Shown one piece after another: positions 1 to 9,018 of a stretch of DNA of 64,000 bases; within the stretch, counting starts at the first letter, position 1; every line of letters starts with the position of its first letter. Under the pieces are notes generated by a model. That model ran no database searches. It was not told the origin of the DNA and saw nothing but the letters and a program-made list of their open reading frames with translations. The DNA lies in the NCBI RefSeq assembly GCF_900142215.1, contig NZ_FRAC01000019.1:74828-138827 (forward strand). The letters are read 5' to 3'. Source of the DNA: Anaerocolumna jejuensis DSM 15929. GTDB lineage: Bacteria > Bacillota > Clostridia > Lachnospirales > Lachnospiraceae. The position numbers and the translations under genes are program-made.

Positions 1-1136
1 GGCACCAGGCCCAGCTGCTCCAGTTCCTGCCGGATAGCCTCATCACTATAATCCTTTCCTGCCATTTTGCATTCTTCCCATACACTGTCTGCAAATAATT
101 GATGATTCACATCCTGCATTACAAGAAAGCATTGTTTTCTCCTGGCCTTTTCCGGCATTTCCCTGCCGTCCAGCCATATTTTTCCCTGCTGCTGTTTTAG
201 CAATCCGCAAAGGCACCGGATTAAGGTTGTCTTACCAATTCCATTATAACCGGTAATGGCAAGAATTTCACCTGGTACTGCTGAAAAGGAAATGTCCTTA
301 AAAACAGGTGACTGCCCCTTATACCCCCCAAGAAGCCCCTCTGCCGACAGCCCCTTTTTTATACCGGCAGGAAGAGCCTTAGGGAGCGTTCCTTTTTCTT
401 CCCTGATGCATCTTAAGCCCATGTTTTTCCGGAGGGGTTCCTTTATGGCATGAAATTCTTCCCGGGAATATATCTGAATCAGCTCTCCGTTTTTCAGGTA
501 CACTGCCCTGTCGACCAAATCATATAAGAAGGACAGCCTGTGTTCTGCAATAATGATGGTATGCCCTTCCTGCTTTAAAAAACCAATCTGCTCCTTTAAG
601 CATTCCACCGCCCCACTGTCCAGATTGGCGGTGGGCTCATCCAGTACATAAACAGCCGGATTCATCGCATAGACCGAGGCAAATGCCAGGGTCTGTTTCT
701 GCCCTCCTGACAGTTCAAAAATATTTCTGCCAAGAAGGTTTTCTATCTGAAGATTCCGGATTGTCTCATCAAATCTTACCTTCATCTCTTCCGGGGATTT
801 CCCCTGGTTCTCCATTCCAAAGACCAATTCGCTGTCCGTATCCAGATTAAAGAACTGGCTCTTGGGGTTCTGAAATACCGAACCCACCGATTCTGCCAGC
901 TCATACAGCTCTGCCTTTTCCACCTGCATCCCGTCCAGGACCACCTCTCCGTCCAATTCACACTGATTGCAAAAATGAGGGATTAACCCATTCATCAGTT
1001 TTGTAACCGTTGTCTTGCCGCACCCCGATTCACCGCATAGAAGAATGCATTCTCCCCTCTTTATTTCCAGATTGATATTTCTTAATATTTTGTGATGGCT
1101 GTTATAACCAAATGACACGTTTTTTATGGATATCAT
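1..1136 (-). CDS. ECF transporter double ATPase (EcfA-EcfA fusion), partial
   Basis: This is the energising subunit of an ECF-type importer and acts at the cytoplasmic face of the membrane. The reading frame opens at the ATG at 1136 and is still open at base 1, so the C-terminal end lies outside the window; 378 codons are visible. Domain 1 shows Walker A GESGCGKTT, signature LSGGQKQ, Walker B YVLDEPTANLD and the switch His in AEHRL. Domain 2 begins with Walker A GYNGIGKTT and a Q-loop in VMQDVNHQLFADSV; its signature and Walker B are cut off. It follows ecfT by 11 bp and is the third gene of an S-T-A operon. It closely resembles the complete fused ATPase at 6132-7514, so the two ECF sets look like paralogues. 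Confidence 0.9.
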   Translation of the reverse strand, partial: MISIKNVSFGYNSHHKILRNINLEIKRGECILLCGESGCGKTTVTKLMNGLIPHFCNQCELDGEVVLDGMQVEKAELYELAESVGSVFQNPKSQFFNLDTDSELVFGMENQGKSPEEMKVRFDETIRNLQIENLLGRNIFELSGGQKQTLAFASVYAMNPAVYVLDEPTANLDSGAVECLKEQIGFLKQEGHTIIIAEHRLSFLYDLVDRAVYLKNGELIQIYSREEFHAIKEPLRKNMGLRCIREEKGTLPKALPAGIKKGLSAEGLLGGYKGQSPVFKDISFSAVPGEILAITGYNGIGKTTLIRCLCGLLKQQQGKIWLDGREMPEKARRKQCFLVMQDVNHQLFADSVWEECKMAGKDYSDEAIRQELEQLGLV

Positions 1137-1147
1137 TACTCTGCTCC

Positions 1148-1828
1148 TTACTTTATCAGAAAGGCTCCTATAGAAAACAGCAGCCCCAGGCATCCGCAGG
1201 CATAATCAGGAAACCGGAATTTTAATTCCAGGATGCTTGTTTTTTTAACCGGGTTCTCAATTCCTCTGGTTACCGCCGCCGCAGATAATTCTTCTGCCGT
1301 TGCAGTAGCCGATACCATAAGAGGTACAAGGAGGGCTTCCAATTTGTCACCTGTCCTGATATTCCTCAATTTTATGGCATCCCTGATATAGTCTGTTTCC
1401 TCCCTGATTGCCGGAAAGTAACGGATTGTGACCGATATGGGAATAATCAGCTTCTGAGGTATGTGCAGTTTTCTCATTGCCAGGATTAAGCTTCGCAAAG
1501 AAATCTCTTTGAGCATGAAAGCACCTACCATGAGACAGGGGAACATCCTTCTGGAGTAGTTCACTAATATCACAAAAGCGGCAGCTATGCCTTCCGGCGC
1601 GGCAGGCAGTAAAACATATTGCAGCAGCAAGAGAATCAGAAAGGACAGCACCCATTTGACAGCCATGCCATATCTTCGGGCAAGGAGCATCGTGATATCG
1701 AGAAATACAATCCATCCTAATTCGATCCATAAGCTGCTCTGATAAAAGGTAATTACATTTGCAAAAACCAGGAGCAGCAGAAAGGTACGTGGATCAAGCA
1801 ATGGCTGTCCTGCTGCTTTCTTATGCAT
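1148..1828 (-). CDS. ecfT: ECF transporter transmembrane subunit EcfT
   Basis: EcfT is the integral membrane scaffold that couples ATP hydrolysis to the substrate-binding S subunit. The protein (about 226 aa) has several hydrophobic segments, and its C-terminal half carries a typical EcfT coupling region around residues 150-205, including an AVTRGIENP segment shared with the second EcfT at 7511-8215. I prefer the ATG at 1828, which overlaps the stop of the S gene and has an AGGCAGGA ribosome site about 10 bases upstream; an upstream TTG at 1852 in the same frame would add 8 residues. It sits between the S gene and the double ATPase, the classical order of group I ECF modules. Confidence 0.88.
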   Translation of the reverse strand: MHKKAAGQPLLDPRTFLLLLVFANVITFYQSSLWIELGWIVFLDITMLLARRYGMAVKWVLSFLILLLLQYVLLPAAPEGIAAAFVILVNYSRRMFPCLMVGAFMLKEISLRSLILAMRKLHIPQKLIIPISVTIRYFPAIREETDYIRDAIKLRNIRTGDKLEALLVPLMVSATATAEELSAAAVTRGIENPVKKTSILELKFRFPDYACGCLGLLFSIGAFLIK

Positions 1829-2435
1829 GGGAAACAATTCCTGCCTTTTCAAAATGCTTTCGAAACATCCTTTTGCTTATCCACGAACCGGCAAGGGCCC
1901 CAAGTACCGGAGCAAGGAATAATACTAGAAGCATAACCGGTGATGATAAGTTTTCCAGTGTGGTTATGTAGCTTTCCGGCATTCCCTGACTGCCAATCTG
2001 CGTCATAAATTTATCGTGCATGATCCAGATTGGAAGAGGGGAGCCAGTCATCCCAAGGGAAAAACAGATAAAGGCCGCTATGTTTCCCTTCATGCTATTG
2101 TATCTGCTAAGCAGACGTACCACTTCTCCCAGGATACACCCAGCTGCAAAGGTAATCAGTATTACGGCCGTAAACATGCCGGTCACAAAATAAATGAGCC
2201 CTGTTATCACCCCCATTAAAAGCACCGCACCTTGTTTTTGCACCTTAGAGCACAAAAGCATAAATGGAACACCTGTAAAAAGAGCAATAAACCCGGGCAT
2301 AAGAATCCACATCATGGGATGGATTCCACCCATGAGCATGAAAATGAAATTAATGACAAAATAAATGGCAGAGAAAATACCAATGGTAATCAGATCTTTT
2401 CCATTCAGCCTGTTTTCCTTTAATAACTGAGACAT
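1821..2435 (-). CDS. ECF transporter S component, MptD/Trep_Strep family
   Basis: This 204-aa protein has six hydrophobic stretches and the NGKDLITIGIFSAIYF start typical of the Trep_Strep (MptD) family of substrate-capture subunits. The natural substrates of this family are poorly defined. Its neighbours suggest a chelated metal, heme or related compound, which is inference. It opens a three-gene operon (S, T, ATPase), and its stop overlaps the preferred ecfT start. A palindromic box lies 17 bp upstream of the start. The second S subunit at 8212-8823 shares the N-terminal KDLVTIGIFTA pattern and is a paralogue. Confidence 0.85.
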   Translation of the reverse strand: MSQLLKENRLNGKDLITIGIFSAIYFVINFIFMLMGGIHPMMWILMPGFIALFTGVPFMLLCSKVQKQGAVLLMGVITGLIYFVTGMFTAVILITFAAGCILGEVVRLLSRYNSMKGNIAAFICFSLGMTGSPLPIWIMHDKFMTQIGSQGMPESYITTLENLSSPVMLLVLFLAPVLGALAGSWISKRMFRKHFEKAGIVSHA

Positions 2436-2451
2436 CCTTTTTCCTCCTTTT

Positions 2452-2469
2452 GATTAGTTGTGGCTAACT
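2452..2469. promoter_or_regulatory. Regulon box 1, GATTAG-N6-CTAACT
   Basis: An inverted repeat with half-sites GATTAG and CTAACT and the spacer TTGTGG. It is the same motif as the boxes at 8879, 8944, 10796 and 14456. On the minus strand a GATGAT hexamer, a possible -10, directly abuts it, so a bound protein would cover the transcription start of the ECF operon beginning at 2435. Confidence 0.7.
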
Positions 2470-2477
2470 ATCATCCA

Positions 2478-2506
2478 AAATAAAACGCCCTAAAAGCGTT
2501 TTATTT
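2478..2506 (-). terminator. Rho-independent terminator after the ABC pair
   Basis: An 11-bp stem (AAATAAAACGC against GCGTTTTATTT) with a 7-base loop lies 75 bp past the stop of the 2581-4323 gene. The T-rich tract is inside the arm. It separates the five-gene operon from the next ECF operon, which has its own box. Confidence 0.65.
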
Positions 2507-2580
2507 CGCAGTAAATAATACCGGAAGAAAGAAAAAATATCTATTCCAATCAGACTTTTTTGCTCCAATTAGACGGAACA

Positions 2581-4323
2581 TTATAAAAGCTGCTGTTCCG
2601 CACGCCACATGGCAGCGTATTTGCCATCCTGAAGGATTAGTTCTTCATGGCTTCCCTGTTCTTTTACCCTTCCCTCTGCAATTACAAGAATCTTATCCGC
2701 ATTTTTCACAATAGACAGTGTATGTGCAATCAGGACAACTGTTTTCTTCTTTTTCAGCAGATTGGATATTGCCTTCTTTACCGCCAGCTCATTCTCAATA
2801 TCCAGATTAGCCGTTGCTTCATCCAGCAAAAGAATCGGCGCATCCTTTAAAATGGCTCTTGCAATAGAAAGTCTCTGCCTTTCTCCACCCGACAGCCGGT
2901 TTCCGTTCTCTCCTGCCATGGTCTCATAGCCCTCCGGCATTTTCCTGATAAATTCCTCACAGTTTGCCTCCCGGCATGCCCATTCGATTTCCTCGTCCGC
3001 TGCCTCCGGCCTTGCATAGCGGATATTATTGCGGATGGTGTCATCAAAGAGGAAGATATCCTGATCCACCATGGATATCTTTGACAATACCTGCTCCGTT
3101 CCGATTCCCTTTATGGAACAGCCGCCAATCTTAATATCCCCGGAATCAGGCTCATAGTATTTTGAAATCAAATTCAGAATCGTCGATTTTCCGGAACCGG
3201 AATCGCCTACAATAGCCGTTAATTTCTCATTCTCTATACGGATATCCATATCCTTGCAGACCGGTTCCCCCGGCACATAGGAAAAGCATACCTGTTCGAA
3301 GGCAATGTCATGCACCTTCGGAGAAAATATCTCGCTGCTCCTGGCATCTTCGGGTTCTTCCATCACCCTTTCAATCTTTTTCTTTGCAATCATCAGATTC
3401 TTATAGCTGGTAACATCCACAAAAATGGTCCCCATTAATTTTGCAAGAAATAAAGGCAGCAGGCAGATTAAAAGAAAGGATACCGTGTCCAGTCTTCCGT
3501 TCAGCCATTGACTGCCGGCTGTCACCATCTCCAGAGGCAGTGCCATCCAGGTAAGAATACTGTAAACAACACCATCGGGAATGATTTTCACCTCATATAG
3601 AAAGCTGATATCACTGAAATCTTTCATAGCTGCCGTAACGGATTTATTCTTGATTCCACCGATTCCATAGGCCCGAAAGGTCTGAATTCCGCTGATATAT
3701 TCCACGGTGCTGCTGACATTTTCCGCACAGATTGCATTCTTTCTGGTACCATATTTCTTTACTGCCTGAAAGGAAATGGCTATGGCCGGAAGAAACAAAA
3801 GCTCTGCCGCCAGCAAAATCACTGCTGACGGTACATACATGGCCGCCACGAAGCCTACCAGCATCAATGCCAGTGTCAGATTTTTCATAATATCACCAGC
3901 TTTATGTGTGAGAATCTGCTCATAGCTGTTGACATTTTCCGTTGCCGCATTGATATAATCCCCTGTCTGGGATTTCTGAAACCGGGAAAGGGGAATCCGC
4001 TTAAGCTTATCCCCTAAGAACAGGCGTATCTGCCTGCTTACTCCAGCACCGCCGATTTGTCCCTGTACATATCCATATCCGTAAATGAGAAGCCTCAGAA
4101 GAAAAACCCCTGCCAAAAGGCCGGTCATCGTAACTATTTTCCCCATATCCATCCGGTCTTCCCATAAGGACTTAAAAATGTAATACATCAGCATGAAATT
4201 ACTTCCCGATAAAAGCCCTTCCACCATGATACAAGCCATGGATAAATAGAGTTTTTTATTCCACTTCATGGGATTATGCCCGTTCATTGCTGCTTCCCCG
4301 TTCACTGCTGCTCCCTTGTTCAT
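2581..4323 (-). CDS. ABC transporter, fused permease-ATPase (pair 1, second subunit)
   Basis: A 580-aa half transporter: an N-terminal six-helix exporter-fold membrane domain (about residues 25-320) and a C-terminal ATPase with Walker A GDSGSGKST, signature LSGGERQR, Walker B ILLLDEATANLD and the switch His in IAHTLS. All catalytic residues are present. Its start overlaps the stop of the upstream half transporter (4320-6083) by 4 bp, so the two very likely form a heterodimer. The fold is that of exporters, but the YbtPQ and IrtAB pairs of this architecture import iron chelates. Linkage to a YbtA-like AraC regulator and ECF importers favours that role here. An exporter role cannot be excluded. 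Confidence 0.85.
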   Translation of the reverse strand: MNKGAAVNGEAAMNGHNPMKWNKKLYLSMACIMVEGLLSGSNFMLMYYIFKSLWEDRMDMGKIVTMTGLLAGVFLLRLLIYGYGYVQGQIGGAGVSRQIRLFLGDKLKRIPLSRFQKSQTGDYINAATENVNSYEQILTHKAGDIMKNLTLALMLVGFVAAMYVPSAVILLAAELLFLPAIAISFQAVKKYGTRKNAICAENVSSTVEYISGIQTFRAYGIGGIKNKSVTAAMKDFSDISFLYEVKIIPDGVVYSILTWMALPLEMVTAGSQWLNGRLDTVSFLLICLLPLFLAKLMGTIFVDVTSYKNLMIAKKKIERVMEEPEDARSSEIFSPKVHDIAFEQVCFSYVPGEPVCKDMDIRIENEKLTAIVGDSGSGKSTILNLISKYYEPDSGDIKIGGCSIKGIGTEQVLSKISMVDQDIFLFDDTIRNNIRYARPEAADEEIEWACREANCEEFIRKMPEGYETMAGENGNRLSGGERQRLSIARAILKDAPILLLDEATANLDIENELAVKKAISNLLKKKKTVVLIAHTLSIVKNADKILVIAEGRVKEQGSHEELILQDGKYAAMWRAEQQLL

Positions 4324-6083
4324 TGCTGCTCCCTCCTTTCCAGTTGATAGGTCATTGCTCTTGCCTGCTCATAGCTTTCCCATGCGGTCCTGTAATAGCT
4401 GTTCCTGCTTAAGACTTCCTCATGCGTGCCAACACAGCTTACCCCATGATTTTCCACTACGGCTATCCGGTCGCAGATTTTAAGGGCACTTAAGCGGTGT
4501 GCAACTATGATAACCGTTTTTCCTTCACAAAGATTCCGGATTGCCCTGTCTATTTCCACCTGATTTTCCGGGTCAGCCGCAGATGTTGCTTCATCCAGAA
4601 TCAGAATCGGTGCATTTCTTAAAATTGCCCTGGCAATGGCAATCCGCTGTTTCTCACCGCCGGAAAAACGTGTTCCAAAGCTTCCGACCTTCGTAGCATA
4701 GCCCTCCGGAAGCCCCATAATAAAGGAATCAATCTGCGCTTTCTTTGCTGCTTCCCTGACTTCCTCCAGAGTTGCCTCCGAACCCATACGGATATTTTCA
4801 AGGACACTGTCCCTTGTCAGAAACGTCTTCTGGAATACAATGGATACCTGCTCCAACAGCTGTTCATAGTTGAAAGCCTTTACATTTTTGCCTCCGATTG
4901 TAACGCTTCCTTCCTGCACGTCATAAAACCTTGCAATCAGCTGGATAATGGTACTTTTTCCGGTGCCGGATTTTCCCACCAGCGCCAGCTTCTCACCGGC
5001 CTGTATGGTCAGGCTGCAATGCTCAAGTACATTTTCGTTTTCCTTGGCAGGGTAAGCAAAACATACGTCCCGCAAACAGATTTCATGATTCTCCGGGAAA
5101 TCTTCACCTCCTTCATAAACTGGGATATCCAGGATTTCCTTTGCCTTTGTGACCGCGTGCAATACCTGGGCAAATTTGGAGCCAAGCTCCTGGAGGGGCC
5201 TTAGCTCTGTCAGATAGAAGGAGCCCACGTATACAAATAAAAGAAATACATTTAACGGAATGGAGCCGTGCAAAAAGAAATATCCCCCAACAGGCACCAT
5301 GAGAAGCATGCCGCATTCTGTTATGACAATATAGGCGGAATAAGGCGGCCCCATCTTTCTGGAAATCCTGTTCCAGTTTTTATTTTCTTCCTCAATGGCA
5401 TCCTGGTATTTCTGAAAGGAACTGCTGCCCATATCATATGCTTTTATCAGTCTCATTCCACTGATGTATTCTATTATGACAGCGTTCAGATTTACCAGGG
5501 ACCGGTTTGCTGCTCCCATCATCTTCCCCATACCGCTGAACATCATTCCCATTACGGCCAGGGCCAATAAAAGAGGTATCAGAGATATAAGGGCCAGCGG
5601 CATATTTACGGTACACAGATAGACAAACACCGCTACCGGCCCGCACATATAATAAATAAATTCCGGCAGATGATGTGCCAAAAACAATTCCAGCTTTTCA
5701 ATATCCTCATTTAATATGGTCTTGATTGCCCCTGTGTTATGCTCATTTAATACCCCCAGGGGAACCTTTGCCATATGGTCTACGATCATGCATCTCACCT
5801 TATAGAGCGTATGATAGGCTCCCTTATGTGACAGTGCTCCCGAACAGCCGAACAATGTAAATCTGGCAAAAACAGCAACGGCAATCAATACACTGTTATG
5901 TAACAGCACCTCTCTAGTACACCTGTCATTATAGATTGCTGTCAGTAGCTGATAGATGCCATAATACGGAACCATGGTGCAAAGTCCGCTGATGAAAGAA
6001 CACAGTGCCGATAAATACAGATAGTACTTATCTTTACCCGCCCATTTCAATAACAGGCTTACGGAATTCTCTTTCCTTTTCAT
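4320..6083 (-). CDS. ABC transporter, fused permease-ATPase (pair 1, first subunit)
   Basis: A 587-aa half transporter with six predicted membrane helices followed by an ATPase: Walker A GKSGTGKST, signature FSGGEKQR, Walker B ILILDEATSAAD and switch His in VAHRLS. The motifs are complete, so the partner sites of the heterodimer may both hydrolyse ATP. The signature starts with F instead of L, a mild departure. It starts 49 bp after the fused ECF ATPase and is read in the same operon (S, T, A, ABC, ABC from 8823 to 2581). It is probably a subunit of a chelate-type importer or a small-molecule exporter, as argued for its partner. Confidence 0.85.
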   Translation of the reverse strand: MKRKENSVSLLLKWAGKDKYYLYLSALCSFISGLCTMVPYYGIYQLLTAIYNDRCTREVLLHNSVLIAVAVFARFTLFGCSGALSHKGAYHTLYKVRCMIVDHMAKVPLGVLNEHNTGAIKTILNEDIEKLELFLAHHLPEFIYYMCGPVAVFVYLCTVNMPLALISLIPLLLALAVMGMMFSGMGKMMGAANRSLVNLNAVIIEYISGMRLIKAYDMGSSSFQKYQDAIEEENKNWNRISRKMGPPYSAYIVITECGMLLMVPVGGYFFLHGSIPLNVFLLFVYVGSFYLTELRPLQELGSKFAQVLHAVTKAKEILDIPVYEGGEDFPENHEICLRDVCFAYPAKENENVLEHCSLTIQAGEKLALVGKSGTGKSTIIQLIARFYDVQEGSVTIGGKNVKAFNYEQLLEQVSIVFQKTFLTRDSVLENIRMGSEATLEEVREAAKKAQIDSFIMGLPEGYATKVGSFGTRFSGGEKQRIAIARAILRNAPILILDEATSAADPENQVEIDRAIRNLCEGKTVIIVAHRLSALKICDRIAVVENHGVSCVGTHEEVLSRNSYYRTAWESYEQARAMTYQLERREQQ

Positions 6084-6131
6084 TGTCTACCTTTCCTTCC
6101 TTCAACGATGATATTCCTATAAAAACTACTG

Positions 6132-7514
6132 TCATTCCAGCCTCAATATTCTGGTGCTAACCTGCTCTATCAATTCAAAGTCGTGGGTCACCACAAATAT
6201 GATTTTCCCCAGCTTTGCCAGCATTTTCATCAATCCGGAAACAGCACACATGCTTTCGTAATCAAGTCCGCTGGTCGGCTCGTCAAAAATTAAAATCTCC
6301 TTTTTGCAGACCATACTGACCGCAACTGCAATGCGCTGCTTCTGCCCTCCTGACAAGGTATTGGGATGCCTGTCCCGGTATTCTGACAGTCCCAGGTCTT
6401 TTAAAGCCTTCTCTGCCTGTACCGGGTCCGGCTTCCGAATTCCAAAACAGCATTCATGCTCTACACTGTCCGCAAACAGCTGATAATTAACATCCTGCAT
6501 CACCATATAGGTCCTCTTCAGCCGTTCTTTTTCCTTCTCTGCACTGCCCTCCCAAAGAATCTCTCCGCCCAGGGGCTTTTGCAAGCCGCACAAGGTCCTG
6601 GAAAAAGTCGACTTTCCCACTCCGTTCCGGCCGGTCACTGCGATAATTTCCCCTTTTGCCGCCTTAAAATTTATATGGGAAAGGACCTCCTTTTTTCCGT
6701 ATCCTATGGATAAATCACTGATTTCCAGAACAGGTACCGTCTTTTCTGCTTTACCCGTATCCGCTCTGGCTTCCCTGTATTCAGGCGTTCTCAGTCCCGC
6801 AGCTTTCCTTTCTGCCATAGATAGCCCCAGAAACTCTTCCTTCGCCCAGATATGCCGGAGCTCCCCTTTTTCCAGATAGAATATTCTATCCGCCAGGTCT
6901 CTTAAATAGTAAAGTCTGTGTTCCGCAATCAAAATAGTCTTCCCCTGCTTCTTCAGCAGTTCAATATACTTTCGTAAGTCTTCCACTGCCTCCGTATCCA
7001 GATTGGAGGACGGCTCATCCAGAAGGTAAATATCCGGATTCATGGCATATACAGAGGCAAAGGCGATTTTTTGCTTTTCTCCCCCTGACAGGGAGAAAAT
7101 ACTTCTTCCAAGCAAAGGACCGATCTTAAGCTCTCCTGCCGTCTTTTCCACCCTCTGTTCCATTTCTTCTCTTGGTATCCCCTTATTCTCCATGCCAAAG
7201 GCAATCTCTCCATCGGTATCGGTATTAAAAAACTGGGTCTTTGGATTCTGGAAAACAGAACCCACCTTATCTGCAATCTCATAAAGCTGTTTATCTGCCA
7301 GGTCTTCTCCATCAATCAGTACTTTTCCTTTTAATTCCCCTGAAAAAAATTCCGGTATCAAACCATTTATCAGTCTGGTAATCGTCGTCTTCCCGCAGCC
7401 GCTCCGTCCTGTCAGCAGGATGCATTCTCCCGTCCCCACTGTAAAATCCAGGCCCTTTACTTTTCCGTCCTCCGAACCCTCATACGTAAAGGAGACATTT
7501 TTAAATTGAATCAT
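6132..7514 (-). CDS. ECF transporter double ATPase (fused EcfA1-EcfA2)
   Basis: A 460-aa protein with two complete ABC ATPase domains in one chain. Domain 1: Walker A GRSGCGKTT at residues 36-44, LSGGEKQ at 142, Walker B DEPSSNLD near 166. Domain 2: Walker A GRNGVGKST near 295-303, LSGGQKQR near 387, Walker B ILIFDEPTSG near 407 and a final VTHD His. The linker around residues 230-260 is charged and low in order. It powers the ECF importer whose T and S subunits lie directly upstream, and overlaps the ecfT stop by 4 bp. The fusion removes the need for two separate EcfA genes. Confidence 0.92.
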   Translation of the reverse strand: MIQFKNVSFTYEGSEDGKVKGLDFTVGTGECILLTGRSGCGKTTITRLINGLIPEFFSGELKGKVLIDGEDLADKQLYEIADKVGSVFQNPKTQFFNTDTDGEIAFGMENKGIPREEMEQRVEKTAGELKIGPLLGRSIFSLSGGEKQKIAFASVYAMNPDIYLLDEPSSNLDTEAVEDLRKYIELLKKQGKTILIAEHRLYYLRDLADRIFYLEKGELRHIWAKEEFLGLSMAERKAAGLRTPEYREARADTGKAEKTVPVLEISDLSIGYGKKEVLSHINFKAAKGEIIAVTGRNGVGKSTFSRTLCGLQKPLGGEILWEGSAEKEKERLKRTYMVMQDVNYQLFADSVEHECCFGIRKPDPVQAEKALKDLGLSEYRDRHPNTLSGGQKQRIAVAVSMVCKKEILIFDEPTSGLDYESMCAVSGLMKMLAKLGKIIFVVTHDFELIEQVSTRILRLE

Positions 7515-8215
7515 AAAATACCTCCCCGTACTAAAAGTCCAAAGGCAAAATACAGCAGGATTACTGTCACTGCTCCAAAATCCTTAAAGGAAAACTTAAT
7601 ATCCGTAAGGGATGTTCTGGGAGCAGGATTTTCGATTCCCCGGGTCACCGATGCAATCGACAGCTCATCCGCCGTATTGGAGGCTGCCATCATAAGCGGT
7701 ACATACAAGCATTCTGCGGTCATTACCGGATGCAGGCAGATATTTTTAAGGGATGGTGAAATACCTCTCATCCGCATGGCATCCTTTATATATCTCCAGT
7801 CTTCCTTCACGACCGGAAGATACCGCAGCATAACCGCAAAAGGAATAACAAAATTGTCCGGCATATGAACCCGGTAGAGAGCGGCCATAAATTCCCCCGT
7901 TTTTGTGGTGGCTATCATAATCCCTGCCATAAATCCGCATGGATATACCTTATTCACCAAGCCTAAGAAAGCCGCAAAAATTGCCTGCCAGGTTCCGCTC
8001 AATTCATAGATGGAAAACTGTGTTGCCCCATAGATAAGACCATATGCCGCAATTCCTGTAACGGCATGACGGTATCTGCCTGACAGCAGGGCAAACACCG
8101 CTATCAGGCAGACCAGAATAACTTCATATGTAAGGGATGGGGCAAACATGGTGCATAAAACGCAGAACAATAACAGAATCAGTTTTGTCCTGGGATCAAA
8201 GCCCAATCCTCTCAT
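7511..8215 (-). CDS. ecfT: ECF transporter transmembrane subunit EcfT (second set)
   Basis: A 234-aa integral membrane protein that starts with the LGFDPRTKLILLL motif usual for EcfT and carries the coupling segment with SVTRGIENP near residue 195. It couples the fused ATPase to the S subunit. The ATG overlaps the S-gene stop in an ATGA junction and its own stop overlaps the ATPase start by 4 bp, showing tight translational coupling. It is a paralogue of the gene at 1148-1828; they share the VTRGIENP motif but differ elsewhere. Confidence 0.9.
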   Translation of the reverse strand: MRGLGFDPRTKLILLLFCVLCTMFAPSLTYEVILVCLIAVFALLSGRYRHAVTGIAAYGLIYGATQFSIYELSGTWQAIFAAFLGLVNKVYPCGFMAGIMIATTKTGEFMAALYRVHMPDNFVIPFAVMLRYLPVVKEDWRYIKDAMRMRGISPSLKNICLHPVMTAECLYVPLMMAASNTADELSIASVTRGIENPAPRTSLTDIKFSFKDFGAVTVILLYFAFGLLVRGGIL

Positions 8216-8823
8216 GCCGTGATTCCTGCCTTCTCAAACTGCTTCTTCAACAGCTTTACACCGACAAATGCACTGAAGCCTGCAACCAATACCGTTCCCA
8301 GAAGAATGACTGCCAGCATCCAGTTCTGGGCTGCCCCATTCATGGCATCAATATAGCTTGCAGATGTACCGCCGTTCAGCATGTAACTGCTCCAGGTCCC
8401 CCTGTCCGCAAAATAACAGATATAGCTCCCGGTAGCTCCAAGGCTGATACAGATAAACGCAAGGATATTCAGACCCTTGTTCCTGTATTTCCCGGTTCCT
8501 GCAATCAGGTCACCGGCAATTCCGCCAATGATATATCCAAGGTCCATTGCCCAATGCATTCCCGTTGCAAACCAGATAACACCACACAGAATGCCTGCAA
8601 GGGAAATAGCTCCTCTTTTTGGTACTTTTGCAACCAGAAGCATGAAAACCGGTCCCCCCAGCAAAGCAGCCCCCAGCGGCATATAAAATGTAAGGACTGG
8701 ATTTGGTGCAAAAAAGATTCCTCCCACCAGCATGGTAACAAATAACAGTGCTGTAAAAATACCAATTGTAACCAGATCTTTTACTGTCAGTCCCTTTCTG
8801 TTTATCCTAGACTGATTACTCAT
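8212..8823 (-). CDS. ECF transporter S component, MptD/Trep_Strep family (second set)
   Basis: A 203-aa membrane protein beginning NRKGLTVKDLVTIGIFTALLF, characteristic of the Trep_Strep/MptD S-subunit family. Six hydrophobic stretches are visible. It binds the substrate and docks on EcfT; the substrate is unknown. It is the first gene of a five-gene operon (S, T, double ATPase, two half ABC transporters). The divergent AraC regulator starts about 200 bp away, with two palindromic boxes in between. Having the S subunit and a chelate-type ABC pair in one operon suggests that both transport the same or related compounds. Confidence 0.86.
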   Translation of the reverse strand: MSNQSRINRKGLTVKDLVTIGIFTALLFVTMLVGGIFFAPNPVLTFYMPLGAALLGGPVFMLLVAKVPKRGAISLAGILCGVIWFATGMHWAMDLGYIIGGIAGDLIAGTGKYRNKGLNILAFICISLGATGSYICYFADRGTWSSYMLNGGTSASYIDAMNGAAQNWMLAVILLGTVLVAGFSAFVGVKLLKKQFEKAGITA

Positions 8824-8848
8824 AATTAGCCTCCTTCTCTCTTCCTTC

Positions 8849-8876
8849 TTGACCTTTCAGGAAAATATGTTATGAT
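8849..8876 (+). promoter_or_regulatory. Promoter for the AraC regulator
   Basis: TTGACC and TATGAT are separated by 16 bases on the plus strand. Box 2 begins 2 bp after the -10, so a protein bound there would lie on the transcription start. Confidence 0.6.
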
Positions 8877-8878
8877 AT

Positions 8879-8908
8879 GGTTAGTTGTTTCTAACCCTGA
8901 TTATTATA
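8879..8908. promoter_or_regulatory. Regulon box 2 with flanking minus-strand -10
   Basis: The box GGTTAG-TTGTTT-CTAACC (8879-8896) is a perfect 6+6 palindrome. It lies between the ECF operon (minus) and the AraC gene (plus). On the minus strand a TATAAT hexamer (8903-8908) ends 6 bp before the box, and on the plus strand a TATGAT hexamer ends 2 bp before it. One bound protein could therefore control both directions. Confidence 0.72.
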
Positions 8909-8943
8909 ATTACCACACATATTTCTGACTTTCAACAGGATTG

Positions 8944-8961
8944 CGTTAGTTAAGTCTAATC
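8944..8961. promoter_or_regulatory. Regulon box 5, degenerate, in the AraC leader
   Basis: CGTTAG-TTAAGT-CTAATC matches the shared box with imperfect outer bases. It lies in the presumed 5' leader of the AraC gene, 57 bp before its ATG, and may give autoregulation. It is weaker evidence than the other four boxes. Confidence 0.5.
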
Positions 8962-9018
8962 GTGTTCAATTTGCGTCCGATTGAGGTATCAGGCAATTCA
9001 TTTTCCCAAGGAGGATTT

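Noticed and set aside
8137..8745. Plus-strand 202-codon open frame opposite the second S subunit
   Set aside because: The minus strand encodes a recognisable ECF S subunit in a tightly coupled operon.
8879..8896. Classical IdeR/DtxR iron box
   Set aside because: The half-sites look alike, but the spacer is 6 bases and not the single-base centre of the known 19-bp box.
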